In this document: piece by piece, positions 10,871-20,523 of the stretch
Layout of the letters: every line of letters begins with the position of its first letter
Numbering within the stretch: position 1 is the stretch's first letter
From: Pyropia yezoensis
Taxonomy: Eukaryota > Rhodophyta > Bangiophyceae > Bangiales > Bangiaceae
Assembly: GCA_009829735.1 (NCBI GenBank)
Contig: CM020619.1
Coordinates: 20,279,816-20,343,815, forward strand
DNA: 64,000 nt
Direction of reading: 5' to 3'
The notes under the pieces: model-generated
The model's input: the letters and a program-made list of their open reading frames with translations, nothing else
What the model was told of the DNA's origin: nothing
The model's database searches: none
Made by a program: the position numbers and the translations under genes

Positions 10871-11441
10871 GATAACGGGTGGCACCTCCCCCGCGCCCAC
10901 AAGCCGTCGACGGCTACGACCCGGTACGGTGAACCAACCGGGACGAGCCAGGGAAGCGCGGGCACCCGCGCTTATGACCACAAACGGCCACGAGAAGCGC
11001 CGCAGGCACGCGGGTCGACCCGCGCCCCACGGGGCTACGAACGCGCTCCACCCAGGCACCTGGGCGGGACGGGGCCACACCCACACACGGGGTAAGCAAG
11101 GGGGGTCACCCCCAACCGCCCCCACTCAACGCGGGCAGCCCCCGCCCCTACTCACTCGTCCACACGAGAGGGGCCCCCCCACCACCAGGCACCTGGTGGC
11201 GGATCCGCTTGCACCACCCCTCGGAAAGGGGGGTCGTGAACAGAACCCGCATCGGGAATTTAACGGTCCGGAAAACGGATCGTGTGTGTACCACACAAAG
11301 GGGGGCACCCCCCTCAGACAACCTCGAAAAGGGGTGTCTGTCGCGACGGGGCGCAAAGCCCCACCCGACTGGTAAACGGTCACGCGACCCACTTACATTC
11401 GGTAACCCGAATGCAACTCGACCCGAGGACGGGCCGAATCT
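10871..11441. other. Spacer between antisense ORF start and 3' LTR
   Basis: It holds the presumed promoter of the antisense ORF and sequence conserved with 48536-49116. GC-rich, with no further ORF supported on either strand. Confidence 0.4.
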
Positions 11442-11451
11442 AAGGGGGGGA
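11442..11451 (+). promoter_or_regulatory. Polypurine tract of element 1
   Basis: AAGGGGGGGA lies two bases before the 3' LTR, the expected place for plus-strand priming. The relative has the same tract before 49129. Confidence 0.8.
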
Positions 11452-11453
11452 TA

Positions 11454-11816
11454 TGTAGCAATATGGTTGGCCGTATTGTAACCCTAATACTAGGGGGGCT
11501 ACTTCTAACCCTTAACTTTCCATTTGATAGTTCGTACTGGTCCCGGTATCTATAAGTTACGTATGACCAGAGGGACTTGCATCTTGGGGTGGAGGGTAGT
11601 TAGTAGTGTCTCCGAGGGTTTATAACGAGGGGGCCGGCGGCGAATCCACCGCCAGCCAAGGTAGAACAACAAACCCCTCCCATTTGGGCTCCCATCTTGG
11701 TCCCGTGGCTTGCGCTCCAAGGACAGCAACCTTGGCCTCCCGGTGACGTTGGTGCCGATCCCCCTTGGTGAGTGTTCCCTGAGAGTGGACGTGCGACGGA
11801 GTCCTATTGTGCTACA
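11454..11816 (+). repeat. 3' LTR of element 1
   Basis: 363 bp, one visible difference from 971-1333, followed directly by the right TCAGA duplication. Confidence 0.95.
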
Positions 11817-11821
11817 TCAGA
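11817..11821. repeat. Target-site duplication TCAGA, right copy
   Basis: Matches 966-970. Confidence 0.9.
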
Positions 11822-12689
11822 TCGTGTCCTTTTTTTCTGTGTCTCTGTCAGAACAACAAGAAGCTCACGGGCTTCACGACGGTGTGTCGTAGCCCCGGAG
11901 GAGATGACGGGCAGCTCGGCCAGCAAGCAAACAGTGGTAAAAAATCAACATCTTTACACACACACCCTGAACTATGAGTGTCGAAAAGCCTCCGAGATGC
12001 AGAGGACCGTATATCCGCCACAGGTGGTAGATTCGCAGTCATGGGGGGACCGCGCCTCCCCCGAGACGTGAAAAGAGGCCCCCTGCGCCGGGCCCACCCC
12101 TGCTTGACCTCGCCAACCCCGGGTGTGGCGGGTAGTGAGCTCTTGGGGGGTGCGCCGGGCGAGGGTGGTGGCCTTTGGGCGCTGTGCGAGGGGATGAGGT
12201 GGGGTGGGTGGCACTTCACCAAGGTGTGGTGTTTCGTTCCAGCAGCTGTTCTTTGAGGAACGGTTGACTCTCCACTATGCGTTCTTTTCTAATCTTTTCT
12301 ATTCTCACCTGCCCCACACGGCCGCGACAACGGGTGCAGGTGAACACGTGTACATTCTTCAACCTCATGTGGCCCGAAGGAAGTAAAAGACCTGACACCT
12401 CGCTCTTGAGCCAATGCGGTGACAGAATTGCCTCTCAGAGCGATCGAATTGATCTTCGTAGGCCAATGAGGAGACGAGGGAGCCCGTGAAACCCAGGCTG
12501 CACAAGAAACGCCCTGTTAACTAGGCGTGGAGGGTTCCTGATGACGGACTGTCTCGCAGCCCAGGTTCTTCGCCGTCGCCGAAGGGCAGCGGCCAATGAA
12601 ATGGTGGCTCTCAGATCTTACTCGCGACTGGGAATCCTCGCTCACCTGATCACTTTGTAGCGATGTTGTCTGACGCACATCAGGGGCGT
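11822..12689. other. Intergenic sequence, no gene recognised
   Basis: Mixed-composition DNA that was joined to base 965 before element 1 inserted. Short open frames occur on both strands, none with recognisable motifs. Confidence 0.4.
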
Positions 12690-12690
12690 T

Positions 12691-12730
12691 CCGAGACACG
12701 ATTCCGTTTGTGGCGACCCGTTTGCGGCGC
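12691..12730 (+). repeat. Candidate left terminal inverted repeat (Harbinger)
   Basis: It contains CCGAGACA and CGTTTGTGGCGACCCGTTTG, which align with the reverse complement of 18995-19038 with a few mismatches. Confidence 0.5.
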
Positions 12731-13129
12731 GCAGCGGCGCGGTTTTATTGGCTCTTGGTGCCACGTACATCTGCCAATGCCGCCCCCATCGCAGTGCCGC
12801 CTCCCGAGTGGCTTTGGGCAAAAGCCACACGCCGCCACAATGTGGCGCCGGTCGCCACCATATTTACATGGAAATGATGGACAGGGATGAAAGTAACTAC
12901 CCCAGCATCTGCCTGTCGCTGCTGTCAGAAAATTTCAAACTGCTCTCTTCTCGGTGGTGCGTCCCCACACCACACCACCCCGACGTGACCCCGGAGACCC
13001 GGGGACCGGGCGCAGCACGACGCTGCAGCTATGCTGCTTTGAGCTGTCCTTGAAACTCCCGCCACGATCCTTGCGTCCGACGACCACGAGGCTACTGCGC
13101 GAGGTGGCAGCCGGCCAGTGTCTACTGGT

Positions 13130-13147
13130 ACGGCAGGGGGTGGCGTG

Positions 13148-13179
<32 letters not shown>

Positions 13180-15030
13180 CGGGGGGGGGGGGGGGGGCGC
13201 GGGTGGTGGGTGGGTGGTGGCAGCCGCTCTGTTCTGACCCTTTTTTTGTGCCTCTGTTGCAGCAGTGCTGTCTGCTTCCCGCCACCGTTTCACACGACCC
13301 CAGCACCCAGCTTTTCCTGTTTTGCAAGCGCCTCTTCGCCGGACGACGGCTGCTGTCGTTGGACGTGCGACGGGCGGGTGGCGGGGGGGGGGGGGGGCAT
13401 GTGGGGGGTGGCGGGAGGAGGGGGGGGCACCCGCCCGTCGGACATGGATTATGTGGAGGGGGTCTGTGCCATGGGGGGGGGGGGGCGGACAGGGGGCATC
13501 GGCCAATGCCACGGATGGCACGAGGTCTGGCCTCTCCATGTGTTGCCGTTTTGGGCCTGCACCGTTTGATTCCCGCCCATTTTTCGCTCTGCCTTTGCTG
13601 CATGCAGGTGCTCACCCGTTTCAAGCTTTCCATCAACCAACGACAGGGGCTGTTCGTGCGGTGGGTGTGGGGGGGTGGTGCGAGGCAGGCTGCAGGTGGC
13701 GGGAGGAGGGGGAGGTGCCCGTCCATGGCGTGTGGGGAGGGGGGGGGGGTGCCACCAGCGGGGGGGGGGGGGGGGGGAGGGAGGGGGTCTCGGCCGATGC
13801 CTCAAGTGCGCGAAGTCTGACCCCATTTTGAATGGCCGTGTTTTGTCTGCTTTAGTTGACTCCCGCCTATTTTTTCTCAGCCCCAGCCTGCTCTATTGTT
13901 TTGGCCCGAGGTGGCGGGAGGAGAGTGGGGCACGTGTCCGAGACATGCGGGCAATGAAGTGGATTCACGCCAATGCAGGGGGGGGGGGGGGGGCGGCTGT
14001 TTGCACGGCGGGCGGAGGGGGTGGAATCTGCTCATGGTACGAGGATAGTCAGTCTGACCTCTGCTGGTGTGTGGCCGGCTGGCTGCGGCGCTTCCATCAC
14101 ATTTATTGCTCTTATTCAGGTGCATGCAGGTGCTCTACCGTTTTAAGCCTGGCACGCCCGCGACGGCAAGTGTCGATGTCTTGACGGTGGGTTGAGTGTC
14201 GGGCAGCGATGCAAGCAGAGACTGGCGCGAAGTTCGTTGGGCAACCAACAGTAACGTGTGAGTAAGAGGGGGGGGGGCGGGAGAAGCATCCGGGGGGGGG
14301 GGGGGGGGGGGGGGGGGGAGTGATCGCCGGATGGCGCGGGTTGTTCTTGGCCTGACCCCTTCTTGTGCACAGGCCCATTCATTTTACTCTTGTTCATTCG
14401 CACCCGTTTTTTCCTCTGCCCCAGCCACACCCAGACGCTTTGAGGTTGTGCAGCAGCCTCACCATTGGCGACGGCGGCTTTCAGTGTACGTCTGGTGAGT
14501 GGGGAGGGGGTGGGGCGAGACCGGCAGCGGGTGGCGGGAGGCAAATGGGGGACCCGCCCGTGACGTGGGGATGCAGTACTTCACTGAGGGGGGGGAGGCA
14601 AGCGGGTGGTGGCGGGAGAATAGTGCGGCACCCACCTATGACATGAGGATGTAGGAGGTCACTGGGGGGGGGAGCGGAGGCGCGGCCGATGGCGCGAGGG
14701 CATTTTCTCTTACCCCTCTCTGTGGGGCACTATTGCTGCTGTGTGGCAATCTTCCGAACCGTTTTCTCTTCTCTTTATCGTTGCTGTGCTTTATTGCTCT
14801 CCCCTCTTTTCTCCCCTCTTCCGCGTGTTTTGGCGCACCCATTTGCATCGCTCATCGGACCTCAGGCCTGCGTTGGGTCGCAGTGGCGAGAACATCATGT
14901 TCTCGCCAGAATGGCGGGAGGTCCTGGGGGAGGGCAGGACGGAGAGCTCGTGTGCGTGCGCTTACGAGGGGCGCCGTGTAATGTCAGTCGACCATTGGGA
15001 GGGACGTGCGAGCAACTGCAATAGCGTGTA
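13130..15030. repeat. Degenerate tandem modules with long poly-G tracts
   Basis: A recurring module reads roughly GGTGGCGGGAGG, a G-run, CACCCGCCCGT, GACATG, another G-run, then CGGCCGATGGCACGAG. Starts are seen near 13403, 13690, 13908, 14528, 14607 and 14912, with variable spacing of 80-600 bp. Poly-G runs include 28 G at 13147-13174, 17 at 13181-13197 and 27 at 14292-14318. Open frames here are composition artefacts. Confidence 0.6.
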
Positions 15031-15221
15031 GGGGGGTGAGGGGGGGGTGAGGGGGCGGCTTGAGGGAGCTTCCGAGCCGTTCCAACAACGCTTGCTCGAC
15101 AGAATAAGACCTGCTTGCCTCTCCTGTCTGGCTGAGCTCGGGCTTTTCCATCTGTGTGTGTCTCACCCCTTCCTTGTAGACTCCATCCTGTGCCACACCG
15201 CCCATCCATCTACTACTCACC

Positions 15222-16943
15222 ATGGACCCGTCCACCATTTCCCATCCATCTGAATTTCCCCATGATGCCCCGCTGTCTCCTCGTGCGCCGCCTGCATCCG
15301 GGGAGGCTCCTGCGAGTCGTAACACTGAAATGCCTTTGCCCCCTCCCCTACGGCCGACGGCAGAGCGCCCGCCGCCGACCTCAAGCGACCTCCCTACCAC
15401 TCTGAAGGACATGCGGACCGCGTGTAAGCTGGTCGGACTGTCGTCGAACGGCAACAAGAGCGTCCTGCTGGCGCGCCTGGTGGAGCACAAGCAGAGGACC
15501 GTCCACCAGGGTCCGAGCAGCGTCAACCCTCTCGGTTCCTCCCCTTCTGGCCACGTGGTGCCTGCGGCGAACGGTGCGCCATCTCTGGTCGTCGAGGGGG
15601 ATGCTGGCCCAGCCGCGGAAGCAGGCACCCCTGCTGGGAATGTGCCGCCTGCTATAGCTCCCAGGTTTATCAAGCACGAGTTTGCCAGGCTCTTTCATGT
15701 CATGTGTGAGCCCGACGTGGCCTCGGGTGTCGTGGCGTCCAAAGGTCCCCTCACGCGACAGCAGCTGGACTCAGGGGAAGCCGGGCGTGACGTCTGGGCG
15801 ACGGTGGTTGCGCCCATCTTCAACGACAGCTTGAAGACCTTTGGGGCCAGCATCCCCGAGTGCTGTGCCACCTACGAGATGAACCCAGATGTGCACCCTC
15901 ACAATCGAGATGGGGACAAGCTCAAGTCCAAGTTCGCTGAGATAAGTCGCGAGGACCAAGAAGGGGTGTGTTTTTTCAGGTCATTTGTGTGAGAACTTTG
16001 GACCAACAACTTGATTGCTGACATTTGTTTCTCCTTTCTTGGCGTGAGCCTTCCTGATTGGCTTTCGTACGCCCAGATTAACGCCAAGATGCACTTGCCC
16101 ATGAAGAACTTCACGGCGAGTGGAAACAACGACGCCACTGTCTTCAACAACTTCTCTCATGGTGATACTGTCCTCAACTACATGCATACGATGTACAAAG
16201 ACAGCCAAATGCTGAAAGACTTGATCAACAAAGAGCTGGATGCAGGTGCCGGGGCAGAGACGGGGAACTTTGGTGGACGTGCTGTCACTGCACCACCTGG
16301 GCACGACCCCGAGTCCCGCCGCACGGCGTCGAGGGCCGGCGCCGGGGCCAAGCGGGACCAGCGCGAGCGGACGAGTGCCCTGACGGCAATGGCAGCCTCA
16401 TCTGCATCCATGGCCAGCTCATCGGCCAGGCGCACCAATGCCGCTGTTGTCAAGGACCTCACCGACGCTCTGGCTTCCGCCCAGGCTGCCAAGGGCTCTC
16501 CCTTCATCATCCAGAGCCTGGAGCGCCGCATCTTCGAGGCCCTCGCGGCATGTGACGCCGAGCCGCCGTCTAGCAAGAGGGTTCGCCCGCCCTGCTCCGA
16601 CGACGACGTCGGCTCTCCGGGCGTCGACGCTGAGGGGGGTCGTGCCGGTCGGCTCGACCCTCTGCCTTCCCAGGCGACGGGTGTGCTCGGGGCGGCTGAG
16701 ACTGGCAATTGGGGACCTGCAGGTGAGAACCTCCGGGGTCGTGGCCAAGCGGACGTAGTCGGTGGGCGCGGCCGTGCGGGCGGGCGAGAAAGGGGGGGCG
16801 CGGAAGAGGGGGCGTTGTCCCGCAGCGATGGGGTCACCGCCCGGCCGGGAGGGGCTACGGCTCACACACGTGCGATGTGTGTGGGCGAGCGTGGCCACTG
16901 TCGCGGGGGGCTTGGGTCTCCGCCGCGTCGTGGAGGCGCATAG
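15222..16943 (+). CDS. Harbinger accessory DNA-binding protein (SAP plus Myb/SANT-like)
   Basis: ATG at 15222. Residues 57-90 fit a SAP motif (LKDMRTACKLVGLSSNGNKS, then LLARLVEH), a helix-extended-helix DNA-binding fold. Residues 147-250 and the next exon match the Myb/SANT-like protein that accompanies PIF/Harbinger transposases in algae and oomycetes: Trp in VWATVV, a RDGDKLKSKF helix, then NFTASGN and FNNFSHGDTV. The two parts share a frame but are split by a TGA at 15990-15992. A 111-nt phase-0 intron 15966-16076 (GTGTGT to CCCAG) restores a continuous frame. A second consensus donor, CAG then GTGAGA at 16720-16725, suggests a further exon, so the true C-terminus may differ from 16943. 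The partner transposase lies opposite. Confidence 0.7.
15966..16076 (+). other. Predicted intron in the Harbinger accessory gene
   Basis: Starts GTGTGTTTTTTC, ends CGTACGCCCAG, 111 nt. Both flanking exons stay in frame 3 and the in-frame TGA at 15990-15992 is removed. Alternative donors (15980, 15989) would break the frame. Confidence 0.55.
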
Positions 16944-17259
16944 GTCCCAGCGGCAGAGCCTGCGCCCAGCGCTTGTAGGCGTTCCCGAAGGGGAGAGACG
17001 GGGGGTAGCGCGGCGGCTGGGGGGTAGGCGCGAGCATGGGCGTATGGTACTGCGGTTCTCCTGGGCCAGTTGTGTTCGGCGAAGCTGCGCAGATGCTGTT
17101 AGGTGGGGGAGGGCAGCCTGAGGTGAGCTTGCGGCAGCATTGGCGCTGCGTGCTTGGCGGAGGCGGTTTTTAGTAATGGGATGTTGAGAATAGGTTGAGT
17201 CTTGGATGTGTGTCTTTCATGCGCGACTGTTCACACTGAGTTGCAATATAAAAAACAGT

Positions 17260-17265
17260 TTTATT
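17260..17265 (-). terminator. Poly(A) signal AATAAA for the transposase gene
   Basis: AATAAA on the minus strand, 9 bases past the transposase stop at 17275-17277. A plus-strand AATATAAA at 17244-17251 could serve the facing gene, so the two convergent genes may share overlapping 3' ends. Confidence 0.5.
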
Positions 17266-17274
17266 TAGCTCATT

Positions 17275-18465
17275 CTACATACGATACACAGGGGGGCGCA
17301 GCCTCCCGCTACTCTCCACACTGGCAGTCATACGATCCCGTAGGTCGGATCCTTTGCCCCTCTTGCGACGGGGCTGGCTGTCCTCGCCACCCGTGGCGTT
17401 CAAGCCCAATACCAGAGTGCGACTGGCCGTAGCGCGACCGCCAAGCTCCGACAGGGGCATAGCGTCGTGGCGGCGGCACAGGTTGTGCAACTGGATAGCC
17501 GTCTTGATGACAAGGGGGCGCTTCAAGAAGGGCATGCGCAGTGGACGCCAAAAGATACCCCACCGCCAAACCAGCTGGCCAAAGGCCTGCTCAATGTGGA
17601 TGCGCGCCGACGACTGGTGAAAGTTGTAGGAGTCGCGCCATGTGTTCCCCCCCCCGCCCCCGGGCCATGGCACCGCCAGCAGCTCGCAGTCACCGTAGGC
17701 TTCGTCTGCCGCGATACACAGGCCTTCTGCAATGAGCATCTGGATGAGAGGTAGGCTGCTATTGTTCAGGAATTGCCCAAAGTCGCTGCAGGCGAGCGCG
17801 GCCGAGTCGTGGGAAGACCCTGGCGTGCGACAGCTCATCCACAAAAACTCGTAGTTGGAGACGCATATGGCTTGTACGTTCAAAGCAAAAAAGCCCTTTC
17901 GGCACCAATGGTCTTTAGGGCACGCCACGTCCGCAATTGACGGCTGCTCTTGAGCAATGGCAATACCGTTCAGAGCCCCAATGATGTTGTTCAAAGGGCT
18001 ATTTCCGCGCTTCTGGAAGCCCGCTGCAGCACGCCGCCGCCAATCAGCCTCCCATAGGGGCATCTCCATTTGCAGCTCCGGCGCGCTCAATATGGCATCT
18101 GTAAAGTCCCACACGGTGTCAAAAGAGGTTGTTTGTGAGGTCCTCGTGACAGCGCTTACGTCCAAGTAACTAGCGCCCGCATAATATCGCAAAGCCATAA
18201 ACACGCGGCATTCCAATGGCACTCCGCGTGTTGGCATGTACGGGCGCACAATCTCCACGAGCCGCAAAAAGCATTGCTCGGACATACGGACAGCGCGGTG
18301 AAAGCGACGACCGTAAAATCTGCTCACGTCCTCAAACGTGACCGGGCCCGATAGCTCGATCCTATGGGTGCCATCTGTCCCCCCGCCCTCGCACGCCACC
18401 TCCGCAGCGGCAAGGTGAAGGTTCACCATAAACACCTCATCTTCCCAGTCCTCGTCACGACCCAT
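17275..18465 (-). CDS. PIF/Harbinger DDE transposase with Asn at the first catalytic position
   Basis: 396 residues, a usual length. It matches the DDE_Tnp_4 / PIF-Harbinger nuclease, which cuts at terminal inverted repeats. Visible blocks: N-terminal helical region with a conserved RHF-like FHRAVRMSEQ (55-64); IIGALNGIAI (161-170), where the family has Asp-Gly; KGFFALNVQAIC (190-201); PGSSHDSAAL (215-224); the third block IAADEAYGD with Asp254; and RIHIEQAFGQL with Glu292. The first catalytic Asp is Asn166 here, which should abolish or cripple metal binding. The frame is otherwise intact with no stops. A run of six Gly (269-274) is a small low-complexity insertion. It is convergent with the accessory gene. 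Confidence 0.88.
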   Translation of the reverse strand: MGRDEDWEDEVFMVNLHLAAAEVACEGGGTDGTHRIELSGPVTFEDVSRFYGRRFHRAVRMSEQCFLRLVEIVRPYMPTRGVPLECRVFMALRYYAGASYLDVSAVTRTSQTTSFDTVWDFTDAILSAPELQMEMPLWEADWRRRAAAGFQKRGNSPLNNIIGALNGIAIAQEQPSIADVACPKDHWCRKGFFALNVQAICVSNYEFLWMSCRTPGSSHDSAALACSDFGQFLNNSSLPLIQMLIAEGLCIAADEAYGDCELLAVPWPGGGGGNTWRDSYNFHQSSARIHIEQAFGQLVWRWGIFWRPLRMPFLKRPLVIKTAIQLHNLCRRHDAMPLSELGGRATASRTLVLGLNATGGEDSQPRRKRGKGSDLRDRMTASVESSGRLRPPVYRM

Positions 18466-18980
18466 AAGGCTGCGTGAGAAAAGCGGGGCTTGGGAGGGTA
18501 GGGGATAGGTGCGGGAGGGGGGGGCAGCGAGTGCGGGGAGAGCGGGGAGTTGGGGAGCGGCTCACGGGAGAAGAGAGGAGAGTAAAAAATGGGTGAGGGA
18601 TATCGCCTGCTCACGGTCCGCCGCGCTCACGAGCGATGCGACGCGTGCGTCAAAGCAAACGCACGGCTCGCGCGACTGTCCGCCCTTGGTGCATGGGCCA
18701 GTCGAGGGCGAGACGCACCGCTCGGCGGGTGACCCGGCGCGGCTGTCGTGATGCACACGAGCGAGTGGTGGTGGTGTCACCGCGTGATCCGACGGTGCGT
18801 CGCGGGAGCGACTGCTGCCGGGGTGTGTGCCCGCGGCGGCTCGATTCTCGCCGAGGCCGACCAGCCGCCATCAGGTCCTCGAGACTGAATGAATGATATG
18901 GAATGTGCCCCCGCAATTACTGCATTTTATTTTGATAAAAAAACTGTGGACTCGGATGTCTCGGAGTGCGCATGTAGATG
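18466..18980. other. Upstream region of the transposase gene
   Basis: Presumed promoter and 5' leader of the transposase. No ORF with recognisable motifs. Confidence 0.4.
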
Positions 18981-19016
18981 TGGCGTCGCGTTTGTGGCGC
19001 CACAAACGCGTCGCCA
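18981..19016. repeat. 36-bp near-perfect palindrome at the right Harbinger end
   Basis: The core 18987-19010 is a perfect 24-bp palindrome centred on GGCGCC. After one mismatch, five more paired bases extend it to 18981-19016. It overlaps the candidate right terminal inverted repeat. Confidence 0.8.
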
Positions 19017-19038
19017 CAAACGAGCAGCAATGTCTCGG
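18995..19038 (-). repeat. Candidate right terminal inverted repeat (Harbinger)
   Basis: Its reverse complement begins CCGAGACA and runs into CGTTTGTGGCGACGCGTTTG, matching the left end at 12691-12730. Confidence 0.5.
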
Positions 19039-19039
19039 A

Positions 19040-20523
19040 CCGCCTCTCAGTGGCCGTATCAAAACTTGATTTGGAGCGCCCACAGCGCTCAAGGATGTTG
19101 ATGCGCGTCTTGAGCGGAAAAACGCGACTGGTGACGATGGACTGGTATTTACCAGTCCACGACCTCAGCGTGCGCCCACCCTGTGCCCCCCCCTCCTCCC
19201 GCCGCGACGCCACCCGTTTTCCTCACCCGCGAGGGTTCCCCATCTGGCTCTTGGCTCATCCCTTCCGGCTCACGGTCGCTGCGCAACGCCTCCCAAGACC
19301 CCCCCCCCCACGCTTGTTTTCCACCCCCCCCCCTCTCTCCAACCCAACACTCCATCCCCCCTCCAGCCCAACGCTTCTTCCCCTCATTCGGCGGCGCCTC
19401 CCTCCAACACGCCAATCCCCCTTTCCCCCTCCTCCTCCTTCCGCACTTGTGCGGACACCCCCCCCCCCCCCCCCCCTCCCCCCCCGACGGCGTGCCGGCC
19501 CCTCCCCCCGCCTTCCTTCCACCTCCCGCGTCCGCCGCCGCCGAGGTAGGGGAAGAGGGCACGCCCCTTACCGACCGCCGCCCCGTCGCACCGCGGCCAG
19601 AGGGGTTGGGGAAGGTTGGTGGTGGTCGGGGGGGCGGCGCGAGCGGCCCGCTCTGGCAAGCCCGGGGACGTGTGCCGCAGGGCCGCCGCCGTTGCTGCCG
19701 GCGGACCGGCGTGTGCCGGCGGCGGGAGCTGCCCACGCGCCCGGGCGCGCCCGGCCAGCGTGCTGCCGGCGCCGCTCACCGGCGCCGCGCGGGCGCGGAC
19801 GGGGGGGGGGGGCTCGCTGTCCCGGCCGCAGCCGCCGCCGAGGGGCGCTCAGATTCACCCGCCGGCTGGACCGGGCCCCCGCGTGGCGGCGCCCGTCGCG
19901 GCTGCCGCCGCCTCGCGGCCGGGGGGCCAGCTGCTTGGCCGCCCTTGCCCTCCCAGTCGGCCTGTGCTCTCGCCGCGACGCCCGTCTGGCCGCCCGCCTG
20001 GCCGCCCGTTGTGCTTTCCCCGCACCCCCGCCGCCCGCACCCCTTGACTCGCCCGGCTGGCCCGCCCTTTCTTCTCTCTTTTACCCGTCTGCCCTTTCCC
20101 CCCCCGCTCGCCTGTCTCGTCGTCTTTGTGCCCGCCTAGCCGTCTGGGCGCGTGGCCGGCCGGCCGCGGGCTGGCCGCCACGACCGACCGCTAGCGTGTC
20201 CTCGGCCGGCAGGCGGACGGGGGGGGGCCGGGGGGGGGGGGGGGCGGGGGGGGGGGGGCGCACCCGGTGGTGGTGGGGTGCAGACGGGCCCGGGCGCGCC
20301 CCTGCGGGTGAGCGGGAAGGGGGGTCTGCCACGCCGTTGCGCCACCTTGTCGGTGGCGGTGGCCATCGGGGACGTCACCCCCAAACGACGGGTGCGGCCG
20401 TCGCGCGGCGGCGCGGCGTCCCTCCCCTCCCCGACTCGCCCCCCTTCCTTTCTCCTCCTTGGCCCACCTTCGCTCCCCCCTCGTTACCACGCTCATTCCC
20501 CCGCCGCCCCCCTTGTATTGGGC
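19040..20523. other. Very GC-rich intergenic region with C- and G-runs
   Basis: Long frames (one of 651 codons) are open on both strands but encode only Pro/Arg/Gly/Ala low complexity. I see no motif and treat them as composition artefacts. It presumably contains the promoter of the Kunitz gene. Confidence 0.5.

Larger units (their letters stand above)
971..11816 (+). mobile_element. Complete Ty3/gypsy chromovirus with antisense ORF (element 1)
   Basis: The 10,846-bp element is bounded by 363-bp LTRs (971-1333 and 11454-11816) that begin TG and end CA, with TCAGA target duplications outside. Order: LTR, primer-binding site, gag (1553-3742), -1 frameshift site (3730-3736), protease, RT, RNase H, integrase and chromodomain (to 7917), a short palindromic repeat array, a large ORF on the opposite strand (8420-10870), polypurine tract, LTR. 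The protease-RT-RNaseH-integrase order and C-terminal chromodomain define a Ty3/gypsy chromovirus. LTRs differ at one base that I can see, so insertion is recent. Even so, gag has an in-frame TGA and pol has two in-frame TAGs. A decayed relative lies at 40085-49492. Confidence 0.95.
12690..19039. mobile_element. PIF/Harbinger-type DNA transposon (ends tentative)
   Basis: Two genes typical of PIF/Harbinger elements lie here tail to tail: a SAP/Myb-like accessory protein (+, 15222-16943) and a DDE transposase (-, 17275-18465). Candidate inverted ends: 12691-12730 and 18995-19038 share CCGAGACA, a short variable gap, then CGTTTGTGGCGAC and GCGTTTG-type sequence in opposite orientation. An inner block on the left (about 12839-12870) also matches the inner right arm. 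No TWA target duplication is visible at these bounds, so the exact termini are uncertain. Confidence 0.55.

Noticed and set aside
12691..19038. Exact Harbinger ends with a TWA target duplication
   Set aside because: The inverted repeats match but no TAA, TTA or TWA pair lies at the proposed borders, so I give the ends only as candidates.
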